A stretch of DNA of 64,000 nucleotides from contig SCPD01000024.1 of the NCBI GenBank assembly GCA_005502925.1, forward strand, positions 29,548-93,547, read 5' to 3'. Of this stretch, positions 43,254 to 51,941 are shown piece after piece. This DNA is from Rhizobiales bacterium Y(2018). GTDB taxonomy: Bacteria > Pseudomonadota > Alphaproteobacteria > Rhizobiales > Aestuariivirgaceae. The position numbers and the translations under genes were made by a program. The notes beneath the pieces are model-generated. The model was not told where the DNA came from. It ran no database searches and worked only from the letters and a program-made list of their open reading frames with translations. How positions within the stretch are numbered: position 1 is the first letter of the stretch; each line of letters starts with the position of its first letter.

Positions 43254-44144
43254 CTACACGCGGATCTCGTCCTGGATCCATTTGCGGAAGGCCTGAATGC
43301 GACGGTCGGTGCGCTTGCGGCTCTGATAAGCGAGGTACCAACCACCGGACTGGGCGACCTTCATCTTCATCGGTTCGGCAAGCTTGCCGGCGAGAATGTC
43401 GCTCCGCACCAATAGCTCGGGCGCGACCATGAAACCCAGGCCGTCGATGGCGGCTTCGATGGCAAGCAGATAGGAATCGAACTTCTCGACTGTTTCCGGT
43501 CTTGCGCGGCGGTCACTCGAAAACCAAGTTTCGAGATCATCGGGTGCGCTCGACACTTCGAGCGCCGTGAGATTTGCGAGATCCCTGGCCTTGGCGATCC
43601 GGCGGGCGAGCTTGGGGTTTGCGACGAGAACGAGAGATGTATCGAACAGATGCACATAATCGATGCCCGTCCGCTTCGGCGCCTGGGCATAGACGATCGC
43701 CATATCTGCCGCCTTGGGCACAAAGTCCCAGTCCATGAGGCTCGAATCGATGGCGAGGCGGATATCGGGATGGGCGTGGCGGAAACGATGCAGCCGCGGA
43801 ATGAGCCAGCGCACCGCCAGTGTAACATAGATCTGCAGCGTCAGGCCGCCTTCGCTCTGGTCGCGCCGTAAAAGCGCGGTGCCGTTCTCGATCTGGTCGA
43901 ACGCCTCGCGCATGAAAGGGATCAGGATCTCGCCTGAAGGACTGAGCTTTACGCCTCCGGGCTGGCGGACGAAAAGCTTTGTGTCGAGTGAGGCTTCGAG
44001 CGCCGCGATCTGATGGCTGACCGCCGATTCGGTGACGTTCAGTTCGCCCGCGGCCCGGCGAAAGCTGCCATGCCGCGCGACGGCCTCGAAAGTCCGCAGG
44101 CCGATGAGGGAAGGGATGGCGTGTCGCTCGGGCATGGGGTTCAT
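43254..44144 (-). CDS. LysR-family regulator, GcvA-like
   Basis: 296 residues: N-terminal helix-turn-helix (LRTFEAVARHGSFRRAAGELNVTESAVSHQIAALE in two helices) and a type 2 periplasmic-binding-like effector domain. The GcvA-like features are RWLIPRLHRFRHAHPDIRLAI and the C-terminal WYLAYQSRKRTDRRIQAFRKWI. It is divergent from a binding-protein gene; a 17-base palindrome lies 15 bases upstream of its start. ATG 44144 or 44135 are both possible; neither has a clear ribosome-binding site. Confidence 0.9.
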   Translation of the reverse strand: MNPMPERHAIPSLIGLRTFEAVARHGSFRRAAGELNVTESAVSHQIAALEASLDTKLFVRQPGGVKLSPSGEILIPFMREAFDQIENGTALLRRDQSEGGLTLQIYVTLAVRWLIPRLHRFRHAHPDIRLAIDSSLMDWDFVPKAADMAIVYAQAPKRTGIDYVHLFDTSLVLVANPKLARRIAKARDLANLTALEVSSAPDDLETWFSSDRRARPETVEKFDSYLLAIEAAIDGLGFMVAPELLVRSDILAGKLAEPMKMKVAQSGGWYLAYQSRKRTDRRIQAFRKWIQDEIRV

Positions 44145-44158
44145 TCATGTAGCGGGAG

Positions 44159-44175
44159 CATGAGTTTAACTCATG
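44159..44175. promoter_or_regulatory. LysR operator candidate, 17-base palindrome
   Basis: CATGAGTTTAACTCATG: eight-base perfect arms around one central base, in the gap between the divergent LysR and binding-protein genes. The closeness to the LysR start fits autoregulation plus control of the 44254 operon. Confidence 0.65.
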
Positions 44176-44253
44176 TCGATGTGAAATACCATCGTTTGAC
44201 CCGGCCGCGGATTCCGTCAGCCTGGAACCCGCAACAAGGGTGAGGATCGCATC

Positions 44254-45837
44254 ATGTCGAACAAGCCAAGGGAAGCGGCCTTGAAGGGGCTCGGACGGCG
44301 GGATTTCATGAAAGTCGCCCTGGGCGCCGGCATGAGCCTCGCTGCGGCGCAGCTTCTCTGGTCGCGCCGCGCCAAGGCCGAGCCTAAGAAAGGTGGCCGT
44401 TTGCGCGCGGGTCTCGCCCATGGCTCGACAACCGATATTCTCGATCCGGCGACCTATGAAAACGGCTTTACCCAGACCGTCGGCAACAGCGCCTATAACC
44501 GGCTCACCGAGGTTGGCCCCAAGGGTGACCTTGTGGGCGAGCTCGCCGAATCCTGGGAGCCGAGCGCCGACGCCAAGACATGGCGCTTCAAATTGCGCTC
44601 AGGGGTCCAATTCCACAATGGCAAGAGCTTCTCCAGCGACGACGTCGTCGCCTCGATCAACCATCATCGTGGCGAAGGCAGCACCTCGGGCGCCAAGGGT
44701 ATCGTCGGCGAGATCGCCGAGCTCACGGCAGACGGCCCGAACGCCGTCACCTTCACGCTCAAGGGCGGTAACGCCGATTTTCCTTTCATCCTCTCGGATT
44801 TCCATCTCGGTATCTGTCCGGCGACGGCCGAAGGCAAGATGGACTGGGCGTCGGGCGTGGGTACCGGCGCCTACACGATCGCGCGTTTCGAGCCGGGCCA
44901 GCGAGCGGTCCTCAAACGCAACGCCAATTACTGGAAAGAAGGCCGCGGCCATTTCGATGAAGTCGAGCTGCTGTCGATCGTCGATGTGAATGCCCGCACC
45001 AACGCGCTCGTCGCCGGCGATATCGATGTGATGGACCGCTGCGACCTCAAGACGGTTGGGCTCCTCAAGCGCAATCCCGCGATCCGCATCGAGCAAGCGT
45101 CCGGCACGCAGCATTATACCTTCGCCATGCAGACGGACGTGGCGCCATTCGACAATCGCGACGTGCGCCTGGCGCTCAAGCTCGCGATCGACCGCCAGGA
45201 GCTGGTCGACAAGATCCTCATGGGCTACGGCTATCTCGGCAACGACCATCCGATCGGCAAATTCAACCGCTATTTCGCCAGCGATCTCGAGCAGCGGCTC
45301 TATGATCCCGATCAGGCCCGTTCACTGCTGAAGAAAGCGGGGCACGAAAATCTGAAAGTCTCGCTGAGTGTCGCCGATGCCGCTTTCGCCGGCGCCGTCG
45401 ATGCCGGGACGCTGTTCGCCGACAAGGCGGCCAAGGCCGGGATCACGCTCGATATCGTGCGCGAGCCCGATGACGGCTACTGGACCAATGTCTGGCTCAA
45501 GAAGTCCTTTGCCGCGGTCTATTGGGGCGGCCGGCCGACCGAGGACTGGATGTTCTCGACCGCCTATGCCGCCGGTGTGCCGTGGAACGACACGCATTGG
45601 ACCAATGAACGGTTCAACACGCTCCTGCAGCAGGCGCGGATCGAGCTCGACGATGCCAAGCGGCGGGCCATGTATGGCGAGATGCAGCGGCTGGTGCGTG
45701 ACGATGGCGGCGCCGTCATCCCGATGTTCGCGAATTTCGTCTTTGCGATGTCCGACAAGGTCGCGCATGCACCCGAAATCTCCGCCGAATGGGATCTCGA
45801 CGGCCTGAAATTCGCGGAGCGGTGGTGGTTCCAGTAA
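44254..45837 (+). CDS. Orphan family 5 ABC substrate-binding protein
   Basis: 527 residues. Twin-arginine signal (GRRDFMKVALGAGMSLAAAQLLW), cleavage near AKA-EP, then a DppA-like binding fold (LRSGVQFHNGKSFSSDDVVASINHH, VGTGAYTIARFEPGQ, VRLALKLAIDRQELVDKIL). No permease or ATPase gene accompanies it; it may use the importer at 29-33 kb or one elsewhere. Its coding end overlaps the cupin gene by 13 bases, which ties its ligand to that enzyme. No peptide-specific feature is evident. Confidence 0.88.
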   Translation: MSNKPREAALKGLGRRDFMKVALGAGMSLAAAQLLWSRRAKAEPKKGGRLRAGLAHGSTTDILDPATYENGFTQTVGNSAYNRLTEVGPKGDLVGELAESWEPSADAKTWRFKLRSGVQFHNGKSFSSDDVVASINHHRGEGSTSGAKGIVGEIAELTADGPNAVTFTLKGGNADFPFILSDFHLGICPATAEGKMDWASGVGTGAYTIARFEPGQRAVLKRNANYWKEGRGHFDEVELLSIVDVNARTNALVAGDIDVMDRCDLKTVGLLKRNPAIRIEQASGTQHYTFAMQTDVAPFDNRDVRLALKLAIDRQELVDKILMGYGYLGNDHPIGKFNRYFASDLEQRLYDPDQARSLLKKAGHENLKVSLSVADAAFAGAVDAGTLFADKAAKAGITLDIVREPDDGYWTNVWLKKSFAAVYWGGRPTEDWMFSTAYAAGVPWNDTHWTNERFNTLLQQARIELDDAKRRAMYGEMQRLVRDDGGAVIPMFANFVFAMSDKVAHAPEISAEWDLDGLKFAERWWFQ

Positions 45838-46373
45838 ATCTGCGGGATCTGATCGACTCGGCCGCCGAACTCTATCTCGCCACTGGCAATGCCCGCGCGG
45901 CCGAGGCGGCGAAGCTGATGCGCGCGGCGGTGCCCGAGAGACCAGCAGATCCGCCGCAGGTGTTGCCGGTCCTCAGCCATTTGCCGTCCATCGCGATGCA
46001 GCATGAGCTGGCAAATCTTCCCTGGACCGATGGCGGCTTCTCCCTGCCGGACCCGATCCGGAGGCACAATGCCTATGCCGAGCTGATCGGGCCGGAAGGG
46101 CCGTTTCTGAGCGCCAAATGCCGCTTCGGCTTCTATTTGCAGGCGCCGGATTGTTTTTATCCGCCGCATTCGCATGCCGCGGAAGAGTTCTATTTGCTTC
46201 TCAGCGGCTCTGCCGAATGGCAGCTCGACGACAGCAGGTCCTTCACGCCACCCAGTCCCGGTCTGGTACATCACCAGCCCTGGCAAAAACACGCTATGCG
46301 CACCGGCGCTTCTCCGCTGCTCGCCTTGTGGGTGTGGCTCGGCAATATCAGCTACGGGACCTATTCGATCTGA
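45825..46373 (+). CDS. DddQ-like cupin, DMSP lyase family
   Basis: 182 residues with a C-terminal cupin. The block YPPHSHAAEEFY gives His115, His117, Glu121 and Tyr123, followed by His156. In DddQ the zinc ligands are a His, a Glu four residues on, a Tyr two further, and a His about 38 residues after the first; here His117, Glu121, Tyr123 and His156 keep that spacing within one residue. The family cleaves dimethylsulfoniopropionate to dimethyl sulfide and acrylate, but many relatives are untested. GTG 45825 has GGAG five bases before it; GTG 45822 is possible. Overlaps the upstream binding-protein gene. Confidence 0.72.
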   Translation: MVPVNLRDLIDSAAELYLATGNARAAEAAKLMRAAVPERPADPPQVLPVLSHLPSIAMQHELANLPWTDGGFSLPDPIRRHNAYAELIGPEGPFLSAKCRFGFYLQAPDCFYPPHSHAAEEFYLLLSGSAEWQLDDSRSFTPPSPGLVHHQPWQKHAMRTGASPLLALWVWLGNISYGTYSI

Positions 46374-46384
46374 ATACTGTTTCG

Positions 46385-46429
46385 GCATCGGGTTGTCCGA
46401 AAACCGCTTCTCACTTTTCGGCCCGATGC
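46385..46429. repeat. Palindromic repeat, GAAAACCG/CACTTTTC core
   Basis: Arms GCATCGGG and CCCGATGC enclose CCGAAAACCGCTTCTCACTTTTCGG. It shares core and design with 4942-4994. It lies just after the cupin stop. The rest of the gap to 46549 holds only the VOC ribosome-binding site (CGGAGGAACG). Confidence 0.7.
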
Positions 46430-46549
46430 TCATATTACTTCATATCTATAGCATTGTCCGGAAAATAGTTTAGTTCTATAGTAATTCCAGGTGCCGCTCG
46501 AAAGACACCGGACCTGGCAAGGCACCGGCCCGTCCCGGAGGAACGCAAC

Positions 46550-47143
46550 ATGCTGAAGAAATTTGTCGCGTCGTTGTCGCTCAGCCTTTGCCTCGCCACA
46601 CCTGCGCTCGCCGGATCGCTGCCGGGGATGCGCGGCCATGATCATACCGGCGTCACGGTTCCTGATATCAAGCAGGCGCTGGAGTTCTTCACCAATGTGC
46701 TGGGCTGCCAGCATGCGATGACCTTCGGGCCCTTTTCCGACGACAAGGGCACCTTCATGCAGGACCTGCTCGATGTAAATCCACGCGCCAAGATCGAGCA
46801 GATCTCGCTGGTGCGCTGCGGCTATGGCTCGAATATCGAGCTCTTCCAATATTCTTCGCCCGACCAGAAGGATGCGAAGCCAAAGAACAGCGATATCGGC
46901 GGCTATCACATCGCTTTCTATGTCGATGACATCAAGGCGGCGGCCGATTATCTCAAGGCCAACAATGTGCGCACCATGATGGGGCCGTTGCCGGTCGATC
47001 AGGGGCCGGCGGCCGGCCAGTCGATCCTCTATTTCATGGCGCCCTGGGGGCTGCAATTCGAGCTCATCAGCTATCCCAAGGGGATGGCCTATGAAAAGGA
47101 CGGCGGCACTGTGTTATGGTCGCCCAAGGATCCGGCGAAATAG
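46550..47143 (+). CDS. Exported VOC-family (glyoxalase-like) protein
   Basis: 197 residues: a clear signal peptide (KKFVASLSLSLCLATPALA, cut before GSLPG), then a vicinal-oxygen-chelate domain with HDHTGVTVPDIKQALEFFTNVLGC and GGYHIAFYVDDIKAAADYLKANNV repeats. Metal ligands would be the His of GHDHTG, Glu of IELFQY, His of YHIAFYV and Glu of QFELISYPKG. VOC enzymes are usually cytoplasmic, so export is unusual. CGGAGGAACG precedes the ATG. Ten bases before the next gene. Substrate unknown. Confidence 0.82.
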   Translation: MLKKFVASLSLSLCLATPALAGSLPGMRGHDHTGVTVPDIKQALEFFTNVLGCQHAMTFGPFSDDKGTFMQDLLDVNPRAKIEQISLVRCGYGSNIELFQYSSPDQKDAKPKNSDIGGYHIAFYVDDIKAAADYLKANNVRTMMGPLPVDQGPAAGQSILYFMAPWGLQFELISYPKGMAYEKDGGTVLWSPKDPAK

Positions 47144-47152
47144 CGAGAACGA

Positions 47153-49513
47153 ATGATGCGGATCAAGGTGATCGGCGGCGGCCCCGGCGGCCTCTATTTT
47201 GCCCTTCTCACCAAGAAGGCGAAGCCCAACTGGGACATCGAGGTCATCGAGCAGAACAGGGACGACGACACTTTCGGCTTCGGTGTCGTCTTCTCCGACG
47301 ATACGCTCGATGAGTTCCTCTCGCATGATCCGCCGTCCTATGAGCGCATCCGCGATAAATTCGCCTATTGGGACGATGTCGCCATCCACTACAAGGGCAA
47401 CGAAGTCCGCTGCGGCGGCAATGGCTTCTGCGGCCTGTCGCGCATGACCTTGCTGCAGCTGCTGCATGCGCGCTGCCGCGAGGAAGGCGTGGGACTGACC
47501 TTCAGCCGGCGCATCGACCCGGAAGAGATCGAGCAGCTTTGCTCCTCGGCCGATATCGTGGTGGCGGCCGACGGCATCAATTCGCTCATCCGCGACCATT
47601 ACAAAGAGCATTTCAAGCCGGCCGTTTCAGTCAAGGCCAACCGCTTCTGCTGGATGGGCTCGACCCGGCCGATGGGCGAGTTCAATTATTTCTTCAAGCA
47701 GACGCCGCATGGGGTCATCTGCGCCCACACCTATCAATATGAAAAGGGCAAATCGACCTGGGTCTTCGAAATGGACGAGGCCTGCTGGCAAGGCCATGGC
47801 TTCACGGAGACGGACGAAGAAGATTCGAGGGCGAAGCTCGAGGCGATCTACAAAGATGAGCTCGAGGGCCATCGTCTCCTGCTCAACCGCTCGTTCTGGC
47901 GGCGCTTCCCGCGCATCTTCTGCGAAAACTGGAGCCACAAGAACATCGTTCTTCTGGGCGACGCCAAGGCCTCGGCGCATTTCTCCATCGGCTCCGGCAC
48001 CAAGCTCGCGATGGAATGCGCGATCGGCCTGTCGAATGCGGTGGTGCAGCATGCGGCGAGCGATGTGAAGGCGGCCTTTGCCGCCTATGACGCCGCGCGG
48101 CGCGTGCCCTGCCAGGTCGTCCAGCACAATGCCGATGTGTCGCTCGCCTGGTTCGAGCATATGAAACGCTCCTTCGATATGGAGCCGATGCAGTTCGCCA
48201 TGGTGGTCATGTGCCGCGCCAAGACCATCACTTATGACAATCTGCTGGTCCGCGATCCGGGCTTCGTCGCCAAGGCCGACAGCGAATGGTATGAGCGCTA
48301 TCATCGCGAGACGGGCTACGACTATCGCAGCTCACGGCCGACGCCGATGTTCACCAAATTCCGCCTGCGCGGCATGGAGGTGGCGAACCGCGTGGTGATG
48401 TCGCCGATGGCGCAATATTCCGCCGACGCAGAAGGCAATCTCACCGACTGGCATTTCGTGCATTATTGCTCGCACGCGCTGGGCGGCATGGGGCTGATCT
48501 TCGCCGAGATGAGCTGCCCCTCGCCGGAGGCGCGGATCTCGCTCGGCTGTCCCGGCCTGTGGAGCGACGCGCAGGAAGCGCAATGGAAGCGTATCGTCGA
48601 TTTTGTCCATGCGTCGTCGGATGCGAAGATCTGCATGCAGCTCGGCCATTCCGGCCGCAAGGGGTCGACGCAGCTCGGCTGGGAGGCGGCCGATCATCCC
48701 ATCAAGGAGGCGGACGACAACTGGCCGCTGGTGTCGGCTTCGGCCATTCCCTATTTCGACGGGATCAGCGCCCTTCCGGCCGAGCTCGACCGTACCGGCA
48801 TGGATCGCATCAAGGCTGAGTTCGTATCAGCGACGAAACGCGCGGCGCGGGCCGGCTTCGACATGCTGGAGCTCCATTGCGCCCATGGCTATCTCTTTGC
48901 CTCCTTCATCTCGCCGCTCACCAATGAGCGCGATGACGATTACGGCGGCGGCATCGAAAACCGGTTGCGTTATCCGCTCGAAGTCTTTGCGGCGATGCGC
49001 GCAGCGTGGCCGGAGGACCGGCCGATGTCGGTGCGCATCTCGGCCTCGGACTGGAAAGACGGCGGTATCAGCGAGGCTGATCTCTTCGTCATCGCCGAGA
49101 GGTTCCGCGATGCGGGCTGCGACCTGATCGATGTCTCCTCCGGCCAGACGGTGCCCGATCAGAAGCCCGTCTATGGCCGCATGTATCAAGTGCCCTTCGC
49201 CGAAGCGATCCGCAATGTGCCGAAAATGGCGACCATGGCGGTGGGCGCCATCACCGAAGCGGCGCAGGTGAACACCATCCTGCATACGCGGCGCGCCGAT
49301 CTCGTGGCGCTGGCGCGGCCGCATCTGTGGAATCCCTATTTCGCCCATCAGGCGCAGGCCTGGTACGGGGCAAGGGATCAGAACTGGCCGAAACAATATC
49401 TGCCCGGACGCAACCAGGCTTTCCGTGAGATGGAGCGGCTCAGGCAGAAGCAGATGGAATTGCAGATCAAAGCGCGGCCGAAACGTCACGCAGTGAAAGA
49501 GGAGGGCGCGTGA
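47153..49513 (+). CDS. Bifunctional salicylyl-/anthraniloyl-CoA 5-hydroxylase and OYE-type reductase
   Basis: 786-residue fusion. Residues 1 to about 395: a group A FAD monooxygenase ([12 protein letters not shown] near 8, [37 protein letters not shown]). Residues about 400-770: an Old Yellow Enzyme FMN domain ([59 protein letters not shown]). This arrangement is that of salicylyl-CoA 5-hydroxylase and of 2-aminobenzoyl-CoA monooxygenase/reductase. The next gene, RidA, favours the amino substrate because an enamine product would form; that is inference. No CoA ligase is present nearby. Confidence 0.88.
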   Translation: MMRIKVIGGGPGGLYFALLTKKAKPNWDIEVIEQNRDDDTFGFGVVFSDDTLDEFLSHDPPSYERIRDKFAYWDDVAIHYKGNEVRCGGNGFCGLSRMTLLQLLHARCREEGVGLTFSRRIDPEEIEQLCSSADIVVAADGINSLIRDHYKEHFKPAVSVKANRFCWMGSTRPMGEFNYFFKQTPHGVICAHTYQYEKGKSTWVFEMDEACWQGHGFTETDEEDSRAKLEAIYKDELEGHRLLLNRSFWRRFPRIFCENWSHKNIVLLGDAKASAHFSIGSGTKLAMECAIGLSNAVVQHAASDVKAAFAAYDAARRVPCQVVQHNADVSLAWFEHMKRSFDMEPMQFAMVVMCRAKTITYDNLLVRDPGFVAKADSEWYERYHRETGYDYRSSRPTPMFTKFRLRGMEVANRVVMSPMAQYSADAEGNLTDWHFVHYCSHALGGMGLIFAEMSCPSPEARISLGCPGLWSDAQEAQWKRIVDFVHASSDAKICMQLGHSGRKGSTQLGWEAADHPIKEADDNWPLVSASAIPYFDGISALPAELDRTGMDRIKAEFVSATKRAARAGFDMLELHCAHGYLFASFISPLTNERDDDYGGGIENRLRYPLEVFAAMRAAWPEDRPMSVRISASDWKDGGISEADLFVIAERFRDAGCDLIDVSSGQTVPDQKPVYGRMYQVPFAEAIRNVPKMATMAVGAITEAAQVNTILHTRRADLVALARPHLWNPYFAHQAQAWYGARDQNWPKQYLPGRNQAFREMERLRQKQMELQIKARPKRHAVKEEGA

Positions 49514-49514
49514 C

Positions 49515-49928
49515 ATGAGCGACGTAAAACGGGAACCTTTGCATCGTATCCTGCAGCCTGAGGGATGGCCGCGGCCCAAGGGCTACGCCAATGGAATATT
49601 GGCGCAAGGCCGGCTCGTCTTCACCGGCGGGCTCGTCGGCTGGAACGAAGAGGGCGTCTTTCCGGATGGTTTCGTGCCGCAAGTCCGCCAGACGCTGCAC
49701 AATATCGTGGCGGTGCTGAAGGAGGCAGGTGCGGGCCCGGAGCATCTCGTGCGCCTGACCTGGTATGTCATCTCGATCGAAGATTATCTCGCCGATCCCA
49801 AAGGACTGGGCGGGGCCTATCGCGAAATCATCGGCAAGAATTTTCCCGCCATGGCGACGGTCCAGGTCACGCGTCTCGTCGAGCCCAAGGCGCTGGTCGA
49901 GATCGAGGCAACGGCGGTAATTCCGTAG
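49515..49928 (+). CDS. RidA-family enamine/imine deaminase
   Basis: 137 residues of the RidA (YjgF/YER057c/UK114) family: FTGGLVGWNEEGVF, VRQTLHNIVAVLKEAGAGPEHLVRLTWYV, and the conserved arginine near VQVTRLVEPKALVEIEATAV. Family members hydrolyse reactive enamines or imines. Placed one base after the hydroxylase-reductase gene, it may deaminate the enamine formed from an aminobenzoyl-CoA. It closes this operon and is followed by a gene on the other strand. Confidence 0.9.
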   Translation: MSDVKREPLHRILQPEGWPRPKGYANGILAQGRLVFTGGLVGWNEEGVFPDGFVPQVRQTLHNIVAVLKEAGAGPEHLVRLTWYVISIEDYLADPKGLGGAYREIIGKNFPAMATVQVTRLVEPKALVEIEATAVIP

Positions 49929-49943
49929 AGGTTCAGATGGAAT

Positions 49944-50141
49944 CTAGAGGGGGATCTGGATCTTTGGGCGGGTGACGCAGTAACCGGCGCGATCGACTTC
50001 AGCCGAGACGATTTTCGGAACCGCCTTGCGTTTTGCGAACAGCCGCCACCGCGCCGCCGATGCCTTCTCGGGCAGTCCTGCGCCTTGCGGCACCGTCAGC
50101 AGAAGCGTCTTGCGCTCGACATGGCGATACACATCATACAT
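49944..50141 (-). CDS. Small conserved-looking hypothetical protein
   Basis: 65 basic residues (MYDVYRHVERKTLLLTVP...), no signal or membrane segment. AAGGGA lies seven bases before the ATG at 50141. I do not recognise a family. It is in a small-gene, repeat-rich stretch. Confidence 0.6.
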   Translation of the reverse strand: MYDVYRHVERKTLLLTVPQGAGLPEKASAARWRLFAKRKAVPKIVSAEVDRAGYCVTRPKIQIPL

Positions 50142-50229
50142 AGCGTGTCCCTTTCCGGGGAAAGCAAGCGCGCATCGCGACGAAGTGGCATCACTTCGCC
50201 GAAAAGGGCTCGCGCAAAATCAATATCCT

Positions 50230-50278
50230 GGAGCGAATCCTCGTCGCCGAAGTCTTCGACTTTGGCGGGATTTGCTCC
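50230..50278. repeat. Palindromic repeat GGAGCGAATCC / GGATTTGCTCC
   Basis: Outer arms GGAGCGAATCC and GGATTTGCTCC (G-U-like variation) with inner CGCCGAAGTC / GACTTTGGCG around a TTC loop. It lies between two small minus-strand genes; design resembles 50912-50964 and 50979-51026. Confidence 0.7.
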
Positions 50279-50284
50279 AAGCAG

Positions 50285-50512
50285 CTATTGCCCCGATGAA
50301 CGGGTGAAGGATTTGACGGGAGCGCGCGGCATGCCGGATTTTTCGGCGATCTTGCGGTCCTGTTCCTCGATCAAGGCGGCGACGGCCTTGTCGCCGTCCA
50401 GCTCTCCGACAAGTTCGGCCGGGATGCGGCGACGCGAGGATTTCATACCGTCCTGATAGACGATATCGTACAGGACAAAACTTTCAGGTGCGCGTGCCTT
50501 CTTTTTACCCAT
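50285..50512 (-). CDS. Small hypothetical protein
   Basis: 75 residues (MGKKKARAPESFVLYDIVYQDG...), charged, ending KSFTRSSGQ. The lysine-rich start and the RRIPAELVGELDGDKAVAALIEEQDRKIAEKSG stretch look like a conserved small protein of Hyphomicrobiales, function unknown. Codon usage is like its neighbours. Lies 49 bases after the bS21 gene on the same strand. Confidence 0.65.
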   Translation of the reverse strand: MGKKKARAPESFVLYDIVYQDGMKSSRRRIPAELVGELDGDKAVAALIEEQDRKIAEKSGMPRAPVKSFTRSSGQ

Positions 50513-50561
50513 CAGCCAATCTCACTTTCGTTGATCCGTGTATGCGCTGACGGGAGGCGCG

Positions 50562-50876
50562 CTAAGTCGTTGAGCCCGGTGTCTTTTCGGCAGCCGGCGC
50601 GGCGCCGGCCGGTTGTGGCGAGCGGAAGAGGTCGCGCGGCTTGACCGGACGCTCCTTGGGCTTGGGCGGAGGAAGCAGTCCCTCACGCTGGGCCTTCTTG
50701 CGGGCGAGCTTTCTCATCCGACGGATCGCCTCGGCCTTTTCGCGGGCCTTCCGTTCGGAAGGCTTTTCATAGGCCGAGCGCCGCTTGATTTCCCGGAAGA
50801 CGCCTTCGCGCTGCATCTTCTTCTTCAGGATTCTGAGCGCCTGGTCGACATTGTTGTCGCGAACAAATACCTGCAT
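50562..50876 (-). CDS. rpsU: Ribosomal protein bS21 with a C-terminal extension
   Basis: 104 residues; the first ~65 are bS21 ([50 protein letters not shown] in segments). The tail, [23 protein letters not shown], is Pro/Lys-rich and extends past the roughly 70 residues of the E. coli protein. bS21 helps the 30S subunit engage mRNA. Its upstream gap carries two palindromic repeats. In alphaproteobacteria more than one rpsU copy is common, so this could be a secondary copy. Confidence 0.92.
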   Translation of the reverse strand: MQVFVRDNNVDQALRILKKKMQREGVFREIKRRSAYEKPSERKAREKAEAIRRMRKLARKKAQREGLLPPPKPKERPVKPRDLFRSPQPAGAAPAAEKTPGSTT

Positions 50877-50911
50877 GACACCTCACGCTCAAAACCAATT
50901 GAAATCCAATG

Positions 50912-50964
50912 CCTAGATCACGATGACTTTTGACGGAACCCGTCAAAAGTCATAAACGTGATCG
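50912..50964. repeat. Palindromic repeat, type CTAGATCACGATG, copy 2
   Basis: CCTAGATCACGATGACTTTTGACGG / CCGTCAAAAGTCATAAACGTGATCG pair around AAC. The ends equal those of 4877-4933 while the inner arms differ, so ends are conserved and the centre varies. Confidence 0.75.
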
Positions 50965-50978
50965 TCGGCTTTAACCTG

Positions 50979-51026
50979 GAGCATAATGTTATCGCCAAGA
51001 CGATTCCGTCTTGGCGCATTATGCTC
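50979..51026. repeat. Palindromic repeat GAGCATAATG / CATTATGCTC
   Basis: Perfect outer arms GAGCATAATG and CATTATGCTC, inner GCCAAGACG / CGTCTTGGC around ATTC. It lies 15 bases after the previous repeat and 48 bases downstream of the cold-shock gene stop; without a T-run it is not a clear terminator. Confidence 0.75.
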
Positions 51027-51074
51027 TAGCAGAACAGCCGGTACATCCGCGGTCTGTTCTGCCGGCGTCGAAGG

Positions 51075-51284
51075 TTACGCGTTTTCCAGATTGTCGGCCG
51101 AGACCTTACCTGTGCGGCGATCGGTAGCCGCCTCAAACTGGACCTTCTGGCCTTCGCGGAGCGTGCCGAGATTGGCGCGCTCGACGGCGCTGATATGGAC
51201 GAAAACGTCCTTGCTGCCGTCGTCCGGCTGAATGAAGCCGAAGCCCTTTTGGGTGTTGAAGAATTTAACTGTTCCTACCGGCAT
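51075..51284 (-). CDS. Cold-shock-domain protein
   Basis: 69 residues, a complete CspA-type RNA/DNA-binding domain: the RNP1 motif [10 protein letters not shown] and RNP2 VFVHISAV are intact. Acts as an RNA chaperone in the cytoplasm. The 285 bases upstream (51285-51569) contain no gene; a long leader is usual for such genes, but I see no specific structure I can defend. Confidence 0.95.
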   Translation of the reverse strand: MPVGTVKFFNTQKGFGFIQPDDGSKDVFVHISAVERANLGTLREGQKVQFEAATDRRTGKVSADNLENA

Positions 51285-51569
51285 GATTATAACCTTTCAC
51301 AAGCCAGGCGCCACGGAAGCGCATCATCGCGCCCGCTCAAACGATCGATGTTCAGGAGAGAGGTCGTCAGTTGGCGCTGGGCTTGCCCCGCGCGAGACCG
51401 ATAATCAATGCGGCCGAAACTCGAAGTGCCGTATATGGGCGTAATTCATCGATTTTGCAAGCCATAATCAGCCGCTAGCGAAGGATGCGGGCAGACGGGT
51501 GCCAATTTTGCCCTGGAATCCCGCACTAATCCATAAGAATCGAGCGGGTTTGCGAGCTTGGATTCACTG

Positions 51570-51917
51570 TTACCGGTCTGTCTCCACGTGAAAGCGAGCG
51601 CCGCATTTGCGGCAGGTCATGGCATTCGCCGAGGGTCCCTCTGAGCTTTCGAACAGCTTGCCGGAAAAGCCCATGCGGACGAAGCAATTTGGGCACTCAT
51701 ATTCCCTTGCGATGACCGGCACGTAGCTTCTTGCCCTTTCCATCGCGGATTGAGCGGCATCGCAGCCCTTTTCCAGGAACATGATCTGCTCGCGCGCTTT
51801 CACAAGGTCGATGCGATATTGCTGGAGCCGCGACAGAAATTCCTTCTCCAGTTCGCCGGCGCGCTTGCGAAGCACCTCTTGGATACTGTCCATATTGAGA
51901 TCAGTCTTTACCGCCAC
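51570..51917 (-). CDS. Hypothetical protein with coiled coil and zinc ribbon
   Basis: 115 residues. Residues ~10-65 form a charged, coiled-coil-like helix (QEVLRKRAGELEKEFLSRLQQYRIDLVKAREQIMFLEKG in two parts); residues ~75-110 carry CPNC and CRKC pairs 27 residues apart, a likely zinc ribbon. No family recognised. Same strand as the cold-shock gene and the following hypothetical. Confidence 0.65.
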   Translation of the reverse strand: MAVKTDLNMDSIQEVLRKRAGELEKEFLSRLQQYRIDLVKAREQIMFLEKGCDAAQSAMERARSYVPVIAREYECPNCFVRMGFSGKLFESSEGPSANAMTCRKCGARFHVETDR

Positions 51918-51941
51918 GACGTCATCTCCCTGATCGAGGCG

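Noticed and set aside
50979..51026. Rho-independent terminator of the cold-shock gene
   Set aside because: The hairpin is strong but no T-run follows on either strand, and it belongs to the palindromic repeat family.
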